A stretch of 64,000 bases of DNA from Methylacidiphilales bacterium (GTDB lineage: Bacteria; Verrucomicrobiota; Verrucomicrobiia; Methylacidiphilales; UBA1321): the NCBI GenBank assembly GCA_021272165.1, contig JAJSLK010000063.1, positions 1-64,000 of the forward strand, written 5' to 3'. Below, piece by piece: positions 38,160 through 47,683 of the stretch. The position numbers and the translations under genes were made by a program. The stretch's first letter is position 1. Each line of letters begins with the position of its first letter. The notes under the pieces are model-generated. The model saw only the letters and a program-made list of their open reading frames with translations, was not told the origin of the DNA and did no database searches.

Positions 38160-38326
38160 GATTATGTGGGGTTATGGTTAACCGATTGTCCGCCGGCCCA
38201 GAGGAATGCTCTTGCCGACGGGCTGCGGAAAAGTGGTCTTCCCTCGTATCGCATCTGGCTCATTTTTAGTCCGATCTCGAAGTCTGGCTATTGTACTAAA
38301 GTGCAATGGCCATGCGGCGCGGGTAA

Positions 38327-40054
38327 GTGAATGATGCCATCCGTTTGGTAAAGCATTTCACCATGTTCGCATCCCCGCAACTTAAGTTTCCTTTTCATTC
38401 ATTCGCCAAGGCGGGAAAAGTTCAGTCGAAGATAGCTCTGATTGTTCTGTTTCTTGCATCGCTGACGGGATGCGCGCCCCTGGCTACTGTCAACTCTGTC
38501 GAGCCGCCGCAGCCCGTGGCTTTTGTGGTTAATCAGGATAACCCTAAACTCAAGGTGGCCCGGATGCAGGCGCTGTCGTCGGCGCAGTTGGTCAATTCCA
38601 ATCCGCAGGAAGCGATGCGAGAGAGCATCAACGCCGCCCGGTTAAGCCTCGATGAGATGGGCGAATTGTCGGGACGCCGCGCGGATGAGGCCATTGAGAT
38701 ATACAACTTCTCGGTCGGTCGGCTGATCGATGCAGTTAATGCATCAAAGATGCAGCCATGGTTGAGTGTGGTTAAGCTCGATAGTCCCAGCGGCCCAATC
38801 TGGCTGAAGATGACGAGTGATTCTGACGCGACCTGGAACCCGACCACCGATCAACTGGAAGCCACCGACCGTCTGATTATCGGAGGGCAGTACTTCCCGG
38901 AACGGGTCCATCTTCATGGCGTGGGAGCGCCGCTGGTCAGCAAAGGTCCCGGTCGAACGACACCCCCGTGGTCTCCAATGTTTAATTGCGTACCGGCAAC
39001 CGGGCTGGTTATTTTTGAGGGCAACCAGGCTACCCTTCGGATTCTTAGCCCGTGCGTCACAACGCAGGCTTTCCTCGCCGGGAAAACACGCCCTGTTGCC
39101 GCCGACCTTTCCGCGCCACTCGCGGTTAATATTGTCGAGAACAAGCCTGAGTTCATCGGGATCAAGGCCCTCCTAAACGCGAGTAAATACCAAAGGGACG
39201 CCAAGCTGGTGATGAGAGAGCCCTATCATCCGGGGCTTCAGCCGGTGATTCTGATTCATGGCTTAATGGATTCTCCCTTGAGCTGGGTGCCGGAAATCAA
39301 CGCCTTCAACGCGAACCCGGAACTACGCAAGAGATATCAAATTTGGCATTTTCAATATTCCAGCGCACCTCCGTTCCCTATCTCAGCAGAAATCTTGCGG
39401 GAAAATCTTGCTGCGGTTTACAAACAATTCCCCGACACGCCCAAAGCCATTCTTGTGGGACACAGCATGGGCGGGCTTCTTTGCCACATGTTGATGTGCG
39501 ATTCCGGCACGCAATACTGCAAAGATATTTTGGGCAAGACGGTGTCCGAGCTCAATTTGCCGCCTGATGCAAAGCTGATAAGGGGGGCCTTGGAGTTCAA
39601 GGCCTGCCCCTATATTGCCAAGGTGATCTTTGAAGCTACGCCGCATCGTGGCGCGAACATGGCGGCTAATCCTCTCGGACGTCTCGGATCCATGTTGGTG
39701 CGTCTTCCCGTGTCGATGGTCTCCATGAGCTCCGACCTACTTTCCGATGCAAAGGAAAAAAACGGTGATGTGGTGCTGGACCATTTCCCGAACAGTATCG
39801 ATACATTTCGACCTAAGGCCCTGGCCATTGTTGCGATGAATAAGCTGACGCTCAATCCTCGAGTGCCATTCTATTCCATTATCGGCGATTGTGGTCGCGG
39901 AGATTCGCCGAACAGTTCAGACAAGGTTGTGGCTTACTGGAGCTCGCACCTGGATGGCGCGGTGTCCGAAAAAATTGTCCCTTATTGGCATTCCGACGTT
40001 TTGAAAGGCCCGGAAACCATCGCCGAAGTCCAACGCATCCTTTTGGAACCATAA
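38327..40054 (+). CDS. Alpha/beta hydrolase (lipase/esterase), lipoprotein-like
   Basis: LTGCAPLATV lipobox-like; PVILIHGLMDSPLSWVPEI; AILVGHSMGGLLCHML. Confidence 0.82.
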   Translation: MNDAIRLVKHFTMFASPQLKFPFHSFAKAGKVQSKIALIVLFLASLTGCAPLATVNSVEPPQPVAFVVNQDNPKLKVARMQALSSAQLVNSNPQEAMRESINAARLSLDEMGELSGRRADEAIEIYNFSVGRLIDAVNASKMQPWLSVVKLDSPSGPIWLKMTSDSDATWNPTTDQLEATDRLIIGGQYFPERVHLHGVGAPLVSKGPGRTTPPWSPMFNCVPATGLVIFEGNQATLRILSPCVTTQAFLAGKTRPVAADLSAPLAVNIVENKPEFIGIKALLNASKYQRDAKLVMREPYHPGLQPVILIHGLMDSPLSWVPEINAFNANPELRKRYQIWHFQYSSAPPFPISAEILRENLAAVYKQFPDTPKAILVGHSMGGLLCHMLMCDSGTQYCKDILGKTVSELNLPPDAKLIRGALEFKACPYIAKVIFEATPHRGANMAANPLGRLGSMLVRLPVSMVSMSSDLLSDAKEKNGDVVLDHFPNSIDTFRPKALAIVAMNKLTLNPRVPFYSIIGDCGRGDSPNSSDKVVAYWSSHLDGAVSEKIVPYWHSDVLKGPETIAEVQRILLEP

Positions 40055-40194
40055 GAGGCGAAGGTCGTGGAACCACTGAAGCAACTCCGCCACCCTCCAA
40101 ATTTGCCTGCCGACCGTCTTAGGTCATTTAAATTGACTTATGACGAAATTTTGCCCTGTTTTGAAACCACGCCTTGTGCTACGGCATCCCTGAA

Positions 40195-40959
40195 ATGAGT
40201 TCTATCGCAGCAAGTTTGATCGGTTTTGGCAGCATATCGGTTGGGATTCTCCTGGGCTTCTTTATTAACCGCCTCCTGCCCGACCACCATTTGAGCAGTG
40301 ACTCGAAGGACGCCATCAAAATGGCGTGGGGCATCGTCGCGACCATGGCGGCGCTTGTGCTTAGCTTGCTGGTCGCTTCGGCCAAAAATACCTTCGATAC
40401 GATAAACAACGAAACCACCGGGATCGGAGCGAAAATAATGGTGCTGGATCACGATCTTGCCCGGTATGGGCCCGAAACAAAGGCGACCCGCGAGGAGTTG
40501 CGCCAGGTGGTCGCCGCAAGGATGCAAAAAATCTGGCCGGGAGATGCCACCACCGGACCGGCATCGGCCGAACTTGAGCAGGGCAACGGCATGGAAGGCG
40601 TTGAGGACCAGATCAGCAAACTTGTACCGCAAACGGATGACCAACGCGCGCTTCTGGCACAGGCAAAGCAGATTTGTGGCGATCTTCTCATGGCCCGGTG
40701 GCTGATCATTGAGCAATCGCACGCGGGCCTGCCGAATATTCTTTTGGTGGTGCTTGTCTTATGGCTGACGCTGCTCTTTTTCGGCATCGGCTTGCTTGCT
40801 CCCCGAAACAAGACGGTTCTTGTCGCGCTATTTCTATGTAATCTCTCTTTTTCAACGGCCATTTTCCTCATCGACGAGATGGACCGTCCCTTGGATGGTG
40901 TGATGAAGATTTCGAGCGCTCCGCTGTCCAAGGTGCTTGAGCATCTGAACCAGCCTTAG
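40195..40959 (+). CDS. DUF4239-like (bestrophin-like) membrane protein
   Basis: Two N-terminal and two C-terminal hydrophobic segments; MAWGIVATMAALVLSLLVASAKNTFD. Confidence 0.65.
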   Translation: MSSIAASLIGFGSISVGILLGFFINRLLPDHHLSSDSKDAIKMAWGIVATMAALVLSLLVASAKNTFDTINNETTGIGAKIMVLDHDLARYGPETKATREELRQVVAARMQKIWPGDATTGPASAELEQGNGMEGVEDQISKLVPQTDDQRALLAQAKQICGDLLMARWLIIEQSHAGLPNILLVVLVLWLTLLFFGIGLLAPRNKTVLVALFLCNLSFSTAIFLIDEMDRPLDGVMKISSAPLSKVLEHLNQP

Positions 40960-41244
40960 AACTTTTCAGCAGAGCTCATTTCTCCGTCTTGCGCCTTATG
41001 GGCACTGTTGGACTAAAGCACAATAGACGACTGGCTAAACGGTGGGAAAACCCGCTCAATCAGGAATGGCTGCCTGCTCCCCGGAATAAAACCGTCCTCA
41101 CGGAAATCTCCCGTTCATTTCTCCGATAATCCAAGCTGGGCTGATCCCAAGTTGCTTGTTAGCCTCATTATTGGATGAGCTGGGTTACGATGCTTTGGTC
41201 AATGAACGCCGGGGCCTGTCTGGTTTTGGCTGGCGAGCATCTCG

Positions 41245-41880
41245 TTGTCTGGTTTAACACGCGTAAGGAATGGGCTCATCATGCAGGACAAGTCTCCAGA
41301 CCTTGATGAGATTAAGGCTATTATTGCCGATATCCACAAGGATGACCAGCGGGCCGGCGCAGTCATCGACCGGATGCGTGCCCTATTACGACGTCAGACA
41401 TCCGAAGTAAGAAAGCTCGACGTTGCCGAGATGATCGGCGATGTCGTGGCACTCGTGCGACCCGATGCCATGACTCGACACGTCAAGTTCACGGTCGAAA
41501 TGCCGACGGATTTGCCTCCCGTGCTTGCTGACCGTGTGCAACTCCAGCAGGTGTTGCTCAATCTTGTTCTTAACGCCATGGACGCAATAGGTGATATCCG
41601 CGACAGGGAACGGATGGTCGCTGTGCGGGCGCGTGTCGATGACGCTGGAGGAGTCGAGATCGCGGTTGGCGACAATGGCCCCGGCATCGCCGCCGACAAG
41701 TTGGCCCACATTTTTGAACCTTTTTTTACGACCAAGCTGAGTGGCTTGGGCATGGGTTTGGCGATCTCGCATTCGATCATCGCAGCGCATGGCGGACGCC
41801 TCTGGGCGGAAAATAACAATGGTGAAGGTGCAACGTTTCGCTTTACCCTCAAGACGTCCGAGGAGGCTGCCGCTTCATGA
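41245..41880 (+). CDS. 5'-truncated sensor histidine kinase (C-terminal HATPase part)
   Basis: QQVLLNLVLNAMDAI (N box), GDNGPGIAADKLAHIFEPFFTTKLSGLGMGLAISHSIIAAHGG (G1/F/G2). No sensor domain or His box seen. Confidence 0.8.
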   Translation: MSGLTRVRNGLIMQDKSPDLDEIKAIIADIHKDDQRAGAVIDRMRALLRRQTSEVRKLDVAEMIGDVVALVRPDAMTRHVKFTVEMPTDLPPVLADRVQLQQVLLNLVLNAMDAIGDIRDRERMVAVRARVDDAGGVEIAVGDNGPGIAADKLAHIFEPFFTTKLSGLGMGLAISHSIIAAHGGRLWAENNNGEGATFRFTLKTSEEAAAS

Positions 41881-42521
41881 GTGCGTCCATTCCTGTGGTT
41901 CATCTCGTGGATGATGATTCGTCATTTCTTGCCGCCACCTCGCGCCTCCTGCGCACGTCGCGATTGCAGGTAAAGACATTTTCTTCGGCACAGGATTTTC
42001 TCGCTCAGATCACCCCCGAGGCCCCGGGATGCGCTGTAGTGGACTTGCAAATGCCTGGCATGAATGGCTTGGAATTGCAGGCGGCGCTCGCGCGTACGAA
42101 CAAGAAAATGCCCATCGTCTTCCTCACCGGCCACGGAAACATCGCCTCCACCGTCTCCGCAATGCGCGATGGTGCGGAAGACTTTTTGGAAAAGCTTGCG
42201 CCAAAGGAAAAATTGCTCGGCGCAGTGAGGCGCGCCCTGGCCCGTGACGCCATCGAACGCGAAACTCGCGCGAAGCAAAGCGAGTTGCGAGCGCGATTCG
42301 AGGACCTTACCGAACGTGAGTTGGAAGTACTGGAGCATGTAGTCCATGGCCAGCTTAACAAACAAATTGCCGACGATCTCGGCATTCATGAGCGCACCGT
42401 AAAGGCCCACCGCACCGCAATTACGACAAAACTGGGCGTGCCTTCCGTCGCGGAACTCACACGATTGGCAATGAATTCGGGCATCTTTAACAAATCTTCA
42501 CCCCTCCCCAAAGGGCAGTAG
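41877..42521 (+). CDS. FixJ/LuxR-type response regulator
   Basis: VVHLVDDDSSFLAATSRLLR...VVDLQMPGMNGLEL...LTERELEVLEHVVHGQLNKQIADDLGIHERTVKAHR. Confidence 0.92.
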   Translation: MSASIPVVHLVDDDSSFLAATSRLLRTSRLQVKTFSSAQDFLAQITPEAPGCAVVDLQMPGMNGLELQAALARTNKKMPIVFLTGHGNIASTVSAMRDGAEDFLEKLAPKEKLLGAVRRALARDAIERETRAKQSELRARFEDLTERELEVLEHVVHGQLNKQIADDLGIHERTVKAHRTAITTKLGVPSVAELTRLAMNSGIFNKSSPLPKGQ

Positions 42522-42565
42522 TCGGCGCGCAACCTGTCCGATAAAGTGCGGTACTCGCCATCTCG

Positions 42566-43450
42566 ATGAGCCGACCACCTCAGATTTACGTCGCCGTTGT
42601 CGACGATGATGAAAGCCTTTGCCGTTCCCTCGGTCGCCTTCTCCGTATCGCCGGTATTCAACCTATTACCTATCTGTCGGCCGAAGCATTCCTCGAAGAC
42701 GCTAAGCATCCGAAGTTCGATTGTCTGGTATTCGACCTCCAGCTCGGTGGCATGTCCGGCATGGATTTGTTTCAAAAGCTCTCCAAGACAAAAAGCAAAG
42801 TGCCTGTGATCCGCCCGAAGCGGCTCAAGTCTGTCGCCTTCACCAACAATCCTAATCTCCCGGTTCAGCCACTGGCCAATGATGCGAACGGCCTGACCGT
42901 TGAAGCCGCAGACGATTCCGCCGATCTGCTCATCACCACATTTATTGAACTCGGCATCCTCCAGAATTCCGACCGGGATGAATGGAAGGGTTATTTTGCG
43001 GAAGACTTCAAAACCGCCGCGTGGTGCCTGGCCAATTATGGGACGAGCGACGGCGCAAGGAAGGGCCGGGAAACCCGTCGCGGAAACATGGCTAAGAAGG
43101 ACCCGGCCAATGTTGCCGCGAAAGTCGCGGCGAAAACGATGCGAGGATCACGTCCCATTCCTCCCCGTGGTTCAGCGATCACGAAACATCCCGCTTACAA
43201 AAAGGCGATCAATGAGGGCGCATCACATGAGGTAGCCATTGCGGAAGCGCGTGGCGATATCGATCACGAGAAGCAGATGTCTCAGATGCAGACGAATGCG
43301 GACAAGGCGAAAGCGGCGCTGCCGCTCAAGCTCACGCCGAAGCCAATTAACCCCGCCGTGAAAGTCGCTGCCGCGACCGCTCGTTCCACGCCTCCTCCAC
43401 TTCCAAAACTCGGTACGCCCGAACGGGCGGCGCTCCTGGCCCGGAAATAA
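42566..43450 (+). CDS. Chimeric ORF: truncated receiver domain fused to phage protease/scaffold (Mu gpI-like) C-terminal sequence
   Basis: Residues 1-81 are receiver-like (VAVVDDDESLCRSLGRLLR...FDCLVFDLQLGGMSGMDLFQKL...KVPVI). They switch to RPKRLKSVAFTNNPNLPVQPLANDANG and DEWKGYFAEDF, phage-protease-like. Confidence 0.6.
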   Translation: MSRPPQIYVAVVDDDESLCRSLGRLLRIAGIQPITYLSAEAFLEDAKHPKFDCLVFDLQLGGMSGMDLFQKLSKTKSKVPVIRPKRLKSVAFTNNPNLPVQPLANDANGLTVEAADDSADLLITTFIELGILQNSDRDEWKGYFAEDFKTAAWCLANYGTSDGARKGRETRRGNMAKKDPANVAAKVAAKTMRGSRPIPPRGSAITKHPAYKKAINEGASHEVAIAEARGDIDHEKQMSQMQTNADKAKAALPLKLTPKPINPAVKVAAATARSTPPPLPKLGTPERAALLARK

Positions 43451-43488
43451 TTTGTCAGTCAACCCACAACCAAAACGAAAAGGAACCC

Positions 43489-44202
43489 ATGAATAAAATC
43501 AAGTTAATGGTCCTCGGTCTGGCCTCACTCCTCGTGGGCCTTTACCGTGGAGAAACCCCGCTGATCGCTAATGAGGCGACCAGCCGCAGTGCCGATCACT
43601 GGAAGCGCAAAACCGCAATGGCCATCGGCAAGCCCGCCCTGGCTGAGGCGAGTGACGAAGACCTGGAAAAGGCACACGACGCCCATATGACCGCGATGAA
43701 TGCGGCATTGGCCAACGATGAAACGGATGCTCCTCCTGGACCGGCTGAAGCCATGGCGGAAAACGAAAAGAAGGAGCTTGAGGCCAAGCTCGCCAATGCC
43801 GCGAGCGAAACGGAAAAGGCAAAGAAGCTCTTGGCCGATGAACGGAAGTCTCGCGCCGATCTCCTGATTGCCAATGCGTTGAGCGAAGGCCGCATTCTTC
43901 CCGCATCCAAGAATGAATGGACGGGCAAATTCGCCAACGATTTCTCCGCTGGGGAGACCGCCCTGGCGGCTGAAACCAAAAAGCTCAAGACCGATTCCAA
44001 GACCGGGAACCTCGGTCATCAGAGCACGGCGGCAATGGCGAACGCCGCCGAACGCCGTGAACGCGTCGAGCAACTCGTCCAGGAAGCGCTTCCGATGTGC
44101 GGAAACGACCGCGACCGCGCCTTCCTCAAGGTCCAGAAAGACCCGAAGAACGCCGCTCTCTTTCAGGCGATGAAAGACCCTCTCGCCAAGAAGGACGCCT
44201 AA
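43489..44202 (+). CDS. Phage-derived protease/scaffold-like protein
   Basis: LLIANALSEGRILPASKNEWTGKFANDF parallels LITTFIELGILQNSDRDEWKGYFAEDF in the preceding ORF; coiled-coil AENEKKELEAKLANAASETEKAK. Confidence 0.5.
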   Translation: MNKIKLMVLGLASLLVGLYRGETPLIANEATSRSADHWKRKTAMAIGKPALAEASDEDLEKAHDAHMTAMNAALANDETDAPPGPAEAMAENEKKELEAKLANAASETEKAKKLLADERKSRADLLIANALSEGRILPASKNEWTGKFANDFSAGETALAAETKKLKTDSKTGNLGHQSTAAMANAAERRERVEQLVQEALPMCGNDRDRAFLKVQKDPKNAALFQAMKDPLAKKDA

Positions 44203-44229
44203 CCCCGAAACCATCAACCCAAAAAAATC

Positions 44230-44433
44230 ATGGCTGAAAAAAACACCAAGGGCGAGGCATTGAGCTTCGCGGAACTCGTGAAACAAAAAATCGCGGAGAG
44301 CAACAACCAGCTCACGCGGGCGCAGGCCGAGCAGATCATCAAGGATCAGCTCGCCCACGACAAACATCTTGCGGAGGAAGCTGAAGCAGCTGCCGCCCCC
44401 GAGAAAGGCAAATCCAAAACCGACAAGGCCTAA
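44230..44433 (+). CDS. Small hypothetical protein, phage-associated
   Basis: 67 aa MAEKNTKGEALSFAELVKQKIAESNNQLTRAQAEQIIKDQ...; collinear with preceding phage-like ORF. Confidence 0.45.
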   Translation: MAEKNTKGEALSFAELVKQKIAESNNQLTRAQAEQIIKDQLAHDKHLAEEAEAAAAPEKGKSKTDKA

Positions 44434-44543
44434 AGCCAAGTCACCAACCAAAGGACAACAACCATGACAGCACTCCTGTTACTAGCGATGGTCCTCGGTC
44501 TCGGCCTGGTGGCCTTGGCCTGGGGAATTACGCGGGACCGCAG

Positions 44544-45110
44544 ATGCCGCAGCAAATCTATGTCGAAGGATTTGATACGACCCAGGGTGAATGGAACGTA
44601 GATCGGCAGGGCACAGAACTGGTCGATTTCCAACAGAACCTCCAGACGATGCTAACAACCGGCGTCTCGTCGGACCTCACCAACAAGCTGGTGCCAGCTT
44701 CTGCAACCCCATCAGCGCAATCGCTTCCAGCCCAAAATGCCTGGGTAATCCGGGGCGAATTCGTGCGGGTGAACCAAGGCAGCCGCGCATTGCGGGCTCT
44801 CGTTGGCTTTGGTGCGGGCGGAACGAAGCTGGAAACCATCGTTCACGTCTATGATTTGCAGAATGGGTATACCGGCACGCCATTCATGAGCTTCACCACG
44901 ACGGGCGGAAGTGGCGCGATGCCGGGAGGTCTCGCTTCTATAGGTCCCATTGGGGCGGTCATCAAGGGCGTTGCAGGTGCGGCAAAAGGCTTGACCCAGG
45001 ATACCGCGCGCACCTCTCGCATGATTACAGCGCAAATCTCGGAGCACATGTACCGCAGCGGCTGGATCGGCAAAGACAAGTACATTCCTCCGAAGACTCT
45101 CGGCGATTGA
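44544..45110 (+). CDS. DUF4410-like protein lacking its signal peptide
   Basis: QQIYVEGFDTTQGEWNVDRQG...NAWVIRGEFVRVNQGSRALRALVGFGAGGTKLETIVHVYDL; starts right at the domain. Confidence 0.7.
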   Translation: MPQQIYVEGFDTTQGEWNVDRQGTELVDFQQNLQTMLTTGVSSDLTNKLVPASATPSAQSLPAQNAWVIRGEFVRVNQGSRALRALVGFGAGGTKLETIVHVYDLQNGYTGTPFMSFTTTGGSGAMPGGLASIGPIGAVIKGVAGAAKGLTQDTARTSRMITAQISEHMYRSGWIGKDKYIPPKTLGD

Positions 45111-45156
45111 CCCCGATTTTTTTGAGACCGAAACCTAATCCACGCCGGAACAATCT

Positions 45157-45747
45157 ATGAAAACCTCACAACTCCTGAAAATCACTCGTGAAACTTTGAT
45201 CGGTCTCGGCGCAGGCATTCTGCTGCTTGGAGCATCCGGCTTTCTTCAAGCGGAAACCGTTACGATGTATCTCCCGGAAGGGAACTATGCGACGCATATC
45301 GGTACGCGAACCATCTCGGATCCTTCGGGTGCGACCCATACCAAGAAGGAAGTTGCCGGCAAAGTAGTTGTCGCCATCTTTTCTGCTCCCAATATGAGCC
45401 AAGGCGGCCGGCAGGAAAAATGGTCCGATCTCCTTGCCAACCAGCCTGCCACCAAATTATCTGATGATGTAGCGCTTTTCCTTGTCGAGGATATGTCCCA
45501 AGCGGGAATGTTCAAGGGCATGGCTCTTGACCAAATGAAAAAAGAGTTCACGCCAAAATCTCGTCCCTTCCTGATTCTAGACCAAGACGGAAGCGTCCTC
45601 AAACGGTTCGGAGTGCCGCGCGGAAGCACTCAAATCCTAATCTACGATAAAAACGGGACCTTGCGAGACGTAGAAACCGATCTCGATAATCAGGACAAAA
45701 CAATTTACCGACTCAAGAGCATCACCAAGAGACTCCTTGCAGAGTAG
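45157..45747 (+). CDS. DUF4174/thioredoxin-like secreted protein
   Basis: Signal-peptide-like start; KVVVAIFSAPNMSQGGRQEKWSDLL...FLILDQDGSVLKRFGVPRGSTQILIYDKNGTLRDVETDLD. Confidence 0.5.
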   Translation: MKTSQLLKITRETLIGLGAGILLLGASGFLQAETVTMYLPEGNYATHIGTRTISDPSGATHTKKEVAGKVVVAIFSAPNMSQGGRQEKWSDLLANQPATKLSDDVALFLVEDMSQAGMFKGMALDQMKKEFTPKSRPFLILDQDGSVLKRFGVPRGSTQILIYDKNGTLRDVETDLDNQDKTIYRLKSITKRLLAE

Positions 45748-45937
45748 CGGTCCCCGCAAATGCAGGGCCGAGCAACTGCTCATGAGGAGGTGACGTGCGC
45801 GGGAATAGAAACAAAAAGCAGATGGATACGGAGAGAACATGAACACTGAAAAGCCCCGCACCCAGATCGTAGTCATAGGTGCCGCTAACGGCTTCGTCGC
45901 CAGTTCGACTTGGCAGTAACACCCAATGCAGTGCCTG

Positions 45938-46045
45938 CAAAAGATTCGGCGTACCCCGCGATATACCCAGATTCTCACTTACGACAAGAACGGCACGTTG
46001 CGCGATGTGGAAACCGATCTTGATGACCAGGACCAGACCGTTCCC
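45938..46045 (+). pseudogene. Diverged duplicate fragment of the C-terminus of the preceding gene
   Basis: aaaagattcggcgtaccccgcga..acccagattctcacttacgacaagaacggcacgttgcgcgatgtggaaaccgatcttgatgaccaggaccag aligns with 45601-45704. Confidence 0.75.
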
Positions 46046-46328
46046 GGGAAAGGCTGAAATGTCCTCCTACGCCTCTATGGTTCGCTTGAGCCTTGGTTTG
46101 ACAAGACATGGAAGCCGGGGGAATTCGAATTGGCGCAATGATTCTTTTTGAAACGTGTGGGCTGCTTCACTGGAGGCGCCCCGCGACTTAACCAGCAAAA
46201 GAACGAAAACGAAACCTAACTTCCCCGCCGCCGTGCTCATAGGTGCGCTGGGATTCTGGAGAACAATAACCGGAACCGACGGCAGCATTGAATAGAACCG
46301 CGAAAATCCACCCCACTGCCGATTTCAT

Positions 46329-46877
46329 TTGCCGATCCCTATAGCAACCGACCCTCATCCCCCTATGAGAAAACTATTCCACATCATCAAGAAAGAGTTT
46401 TTTGAACTGCTTCCCCCGACGATCTTTTTTTTCATCACACTGCATATCGTCGCGTTCGTTCATGTGTTAATGTTAAAGGGAACGGGGATTTCGCCGGTGT
46501 CTTCCATATCGATGGGAATCGCCGCCGTGATTTTGGGCAAGTCGGTGCTGATCGCTGATCTCTTGCCAATAATCAATCGTTTCCCGCATAAGCCGCTGAT
46601 CTACAATGTCGTCTGGAAGACTGTGGGCTACCTGCTTTTGGCCACCTTCATTCACTACCTGGAACATCTGGTCGATTTCTGGCGACAGACCGGGGGCATT
46701 GTTGCAGCTAACAGTAAATTGCTGGCGGAATTGGTCTGGCCCCATTTCTGGGCTATTGAGATCGTTTTGTTCATGCTCATTGTCATGTACTGCACGATGC
46801 GCGAACTGGTGCGAATCATTGGAAGGGAAAAGGTGATGTGGCTATTCTTCGGCCCGATGCCACTTCCCGAATTCTGA
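46329..46877 (+). CDS. Hypothetical polytopic membrane protein
   Basis: MRKLFHIIKKEFFELLPPTIFFFITLHIVAFVHVLML...; four hydrophobic segments. Confidence 0.65.
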   Translation: MPIPIATDPHPPMRKLFHIIKKEFFELLPPTIFFFITLHIVAFVHVLMLKGTGISPVSSISMGIAAVILGKSVLIADLLPIINRFPHKPLIYNVVWKTVGYLLLATFIHYLEHLVDFWRQTGGIVAANSKLLAELVWPHFWAIEIVLFMLIVMYCTMRELVRIIGREKVMWLFFGPMPLPEF

Positions 46878-46927
46878 ATAGCGACCAAAATCCATGGCTA
46901 ATATCCCCCTTGAATTGAGAAAACACC

Positions 46928-47683
46928 ATGCCCTCCAAGAAAACCGAGCCTCCCACACCCAAGGGCAGAGGTATTCGCTGGAGGCGCTGGCTTGCCAGCG
47001 TCATTCTCGGCTTGGCGGTCTTGTTCGTGGCGCTTTTCGTCGCGGCCCGCTTTTACGGTTACGACATCGCTAAAAATTGGGTCGAGAGTCCCGCCGGTCC
47101 TCGCGTGGCGGCGCGGGAGTTGGACAAAGCAATTAAGGTGGATGGGGCTTTCGCGCCGATTCATCTCAACGGGTGGACGATTCAGACGGATTCTTTCACG
47201 AGTACGGGGTGGCCGGGAGAGGCCATCGGCGGTCTCGACGCTTACAATGTCCGCGCTCAATTTGATCCTTCAGCCGTTTGGCATCGGGCTTGGCGGTTCA
47301 GTAGCATTCAGATCGATCATGCGACCATCCGACTTCTGGCCCCGGATGACGCGCTGAAAAGGAAGATGCCGCCCAAAAAACCGCCGCCATGGTATGCGGT
47401 ATTCCTTCCGGACCATTTTGAATGCGGGCCGATTGTGTCGCAAAAAAGTCAGATCAACTTCGTCTTCCAAGGAATCGACTCGGGCATCCATGACGCGCAT
47501 GTGCAAGCCGATCTGATCGGGAAAGACCTGAAATATACGGTGACATCAGGCCAGCTCGATTTTCCGTATCTACCTACTCTCCAGATCAACAGGCTCGAAA
47601 TGTTGGTGACTAGGCCTGCCATCACCATCTACACAGCGCAACTGGCGGGAATTGATCCGCAAGATCCGGCCCGGCTGACTTGA
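46928..47683 (+). CDS. N-terminal part of an AsmA-like protein, split by a frameshift
   Basis: N-terminal TM; ends IYTAQLAGIDPQDPARLT*; the next ORF continues in the -1 frame with LSGRVGMREDKSIDANVEVNEMSLEKIL. Confidence 0.6.
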   Translation: MPSKKTEPPTPKGRGIRWRRWLASVILGLAVLFVALFVAARFYGYDIAKNWVESPAGPRVAARELDKAIKVDGAFAPIHLNGWTIQTDSFTSTGWPGEAIGGLDAYNVRAQFDPSAVWHRAWRFSSIQIDHATIRLLAPDDALKRKMPPKKPPPWYAVFLPDHFECGPIVSQKSQINFVFQGIDSGIHDAHVQADLIGKDLKYTVTSGQLDFPYLPTLQINRLEMLVTRPAITIYTAQLAGIDPQDPARLT

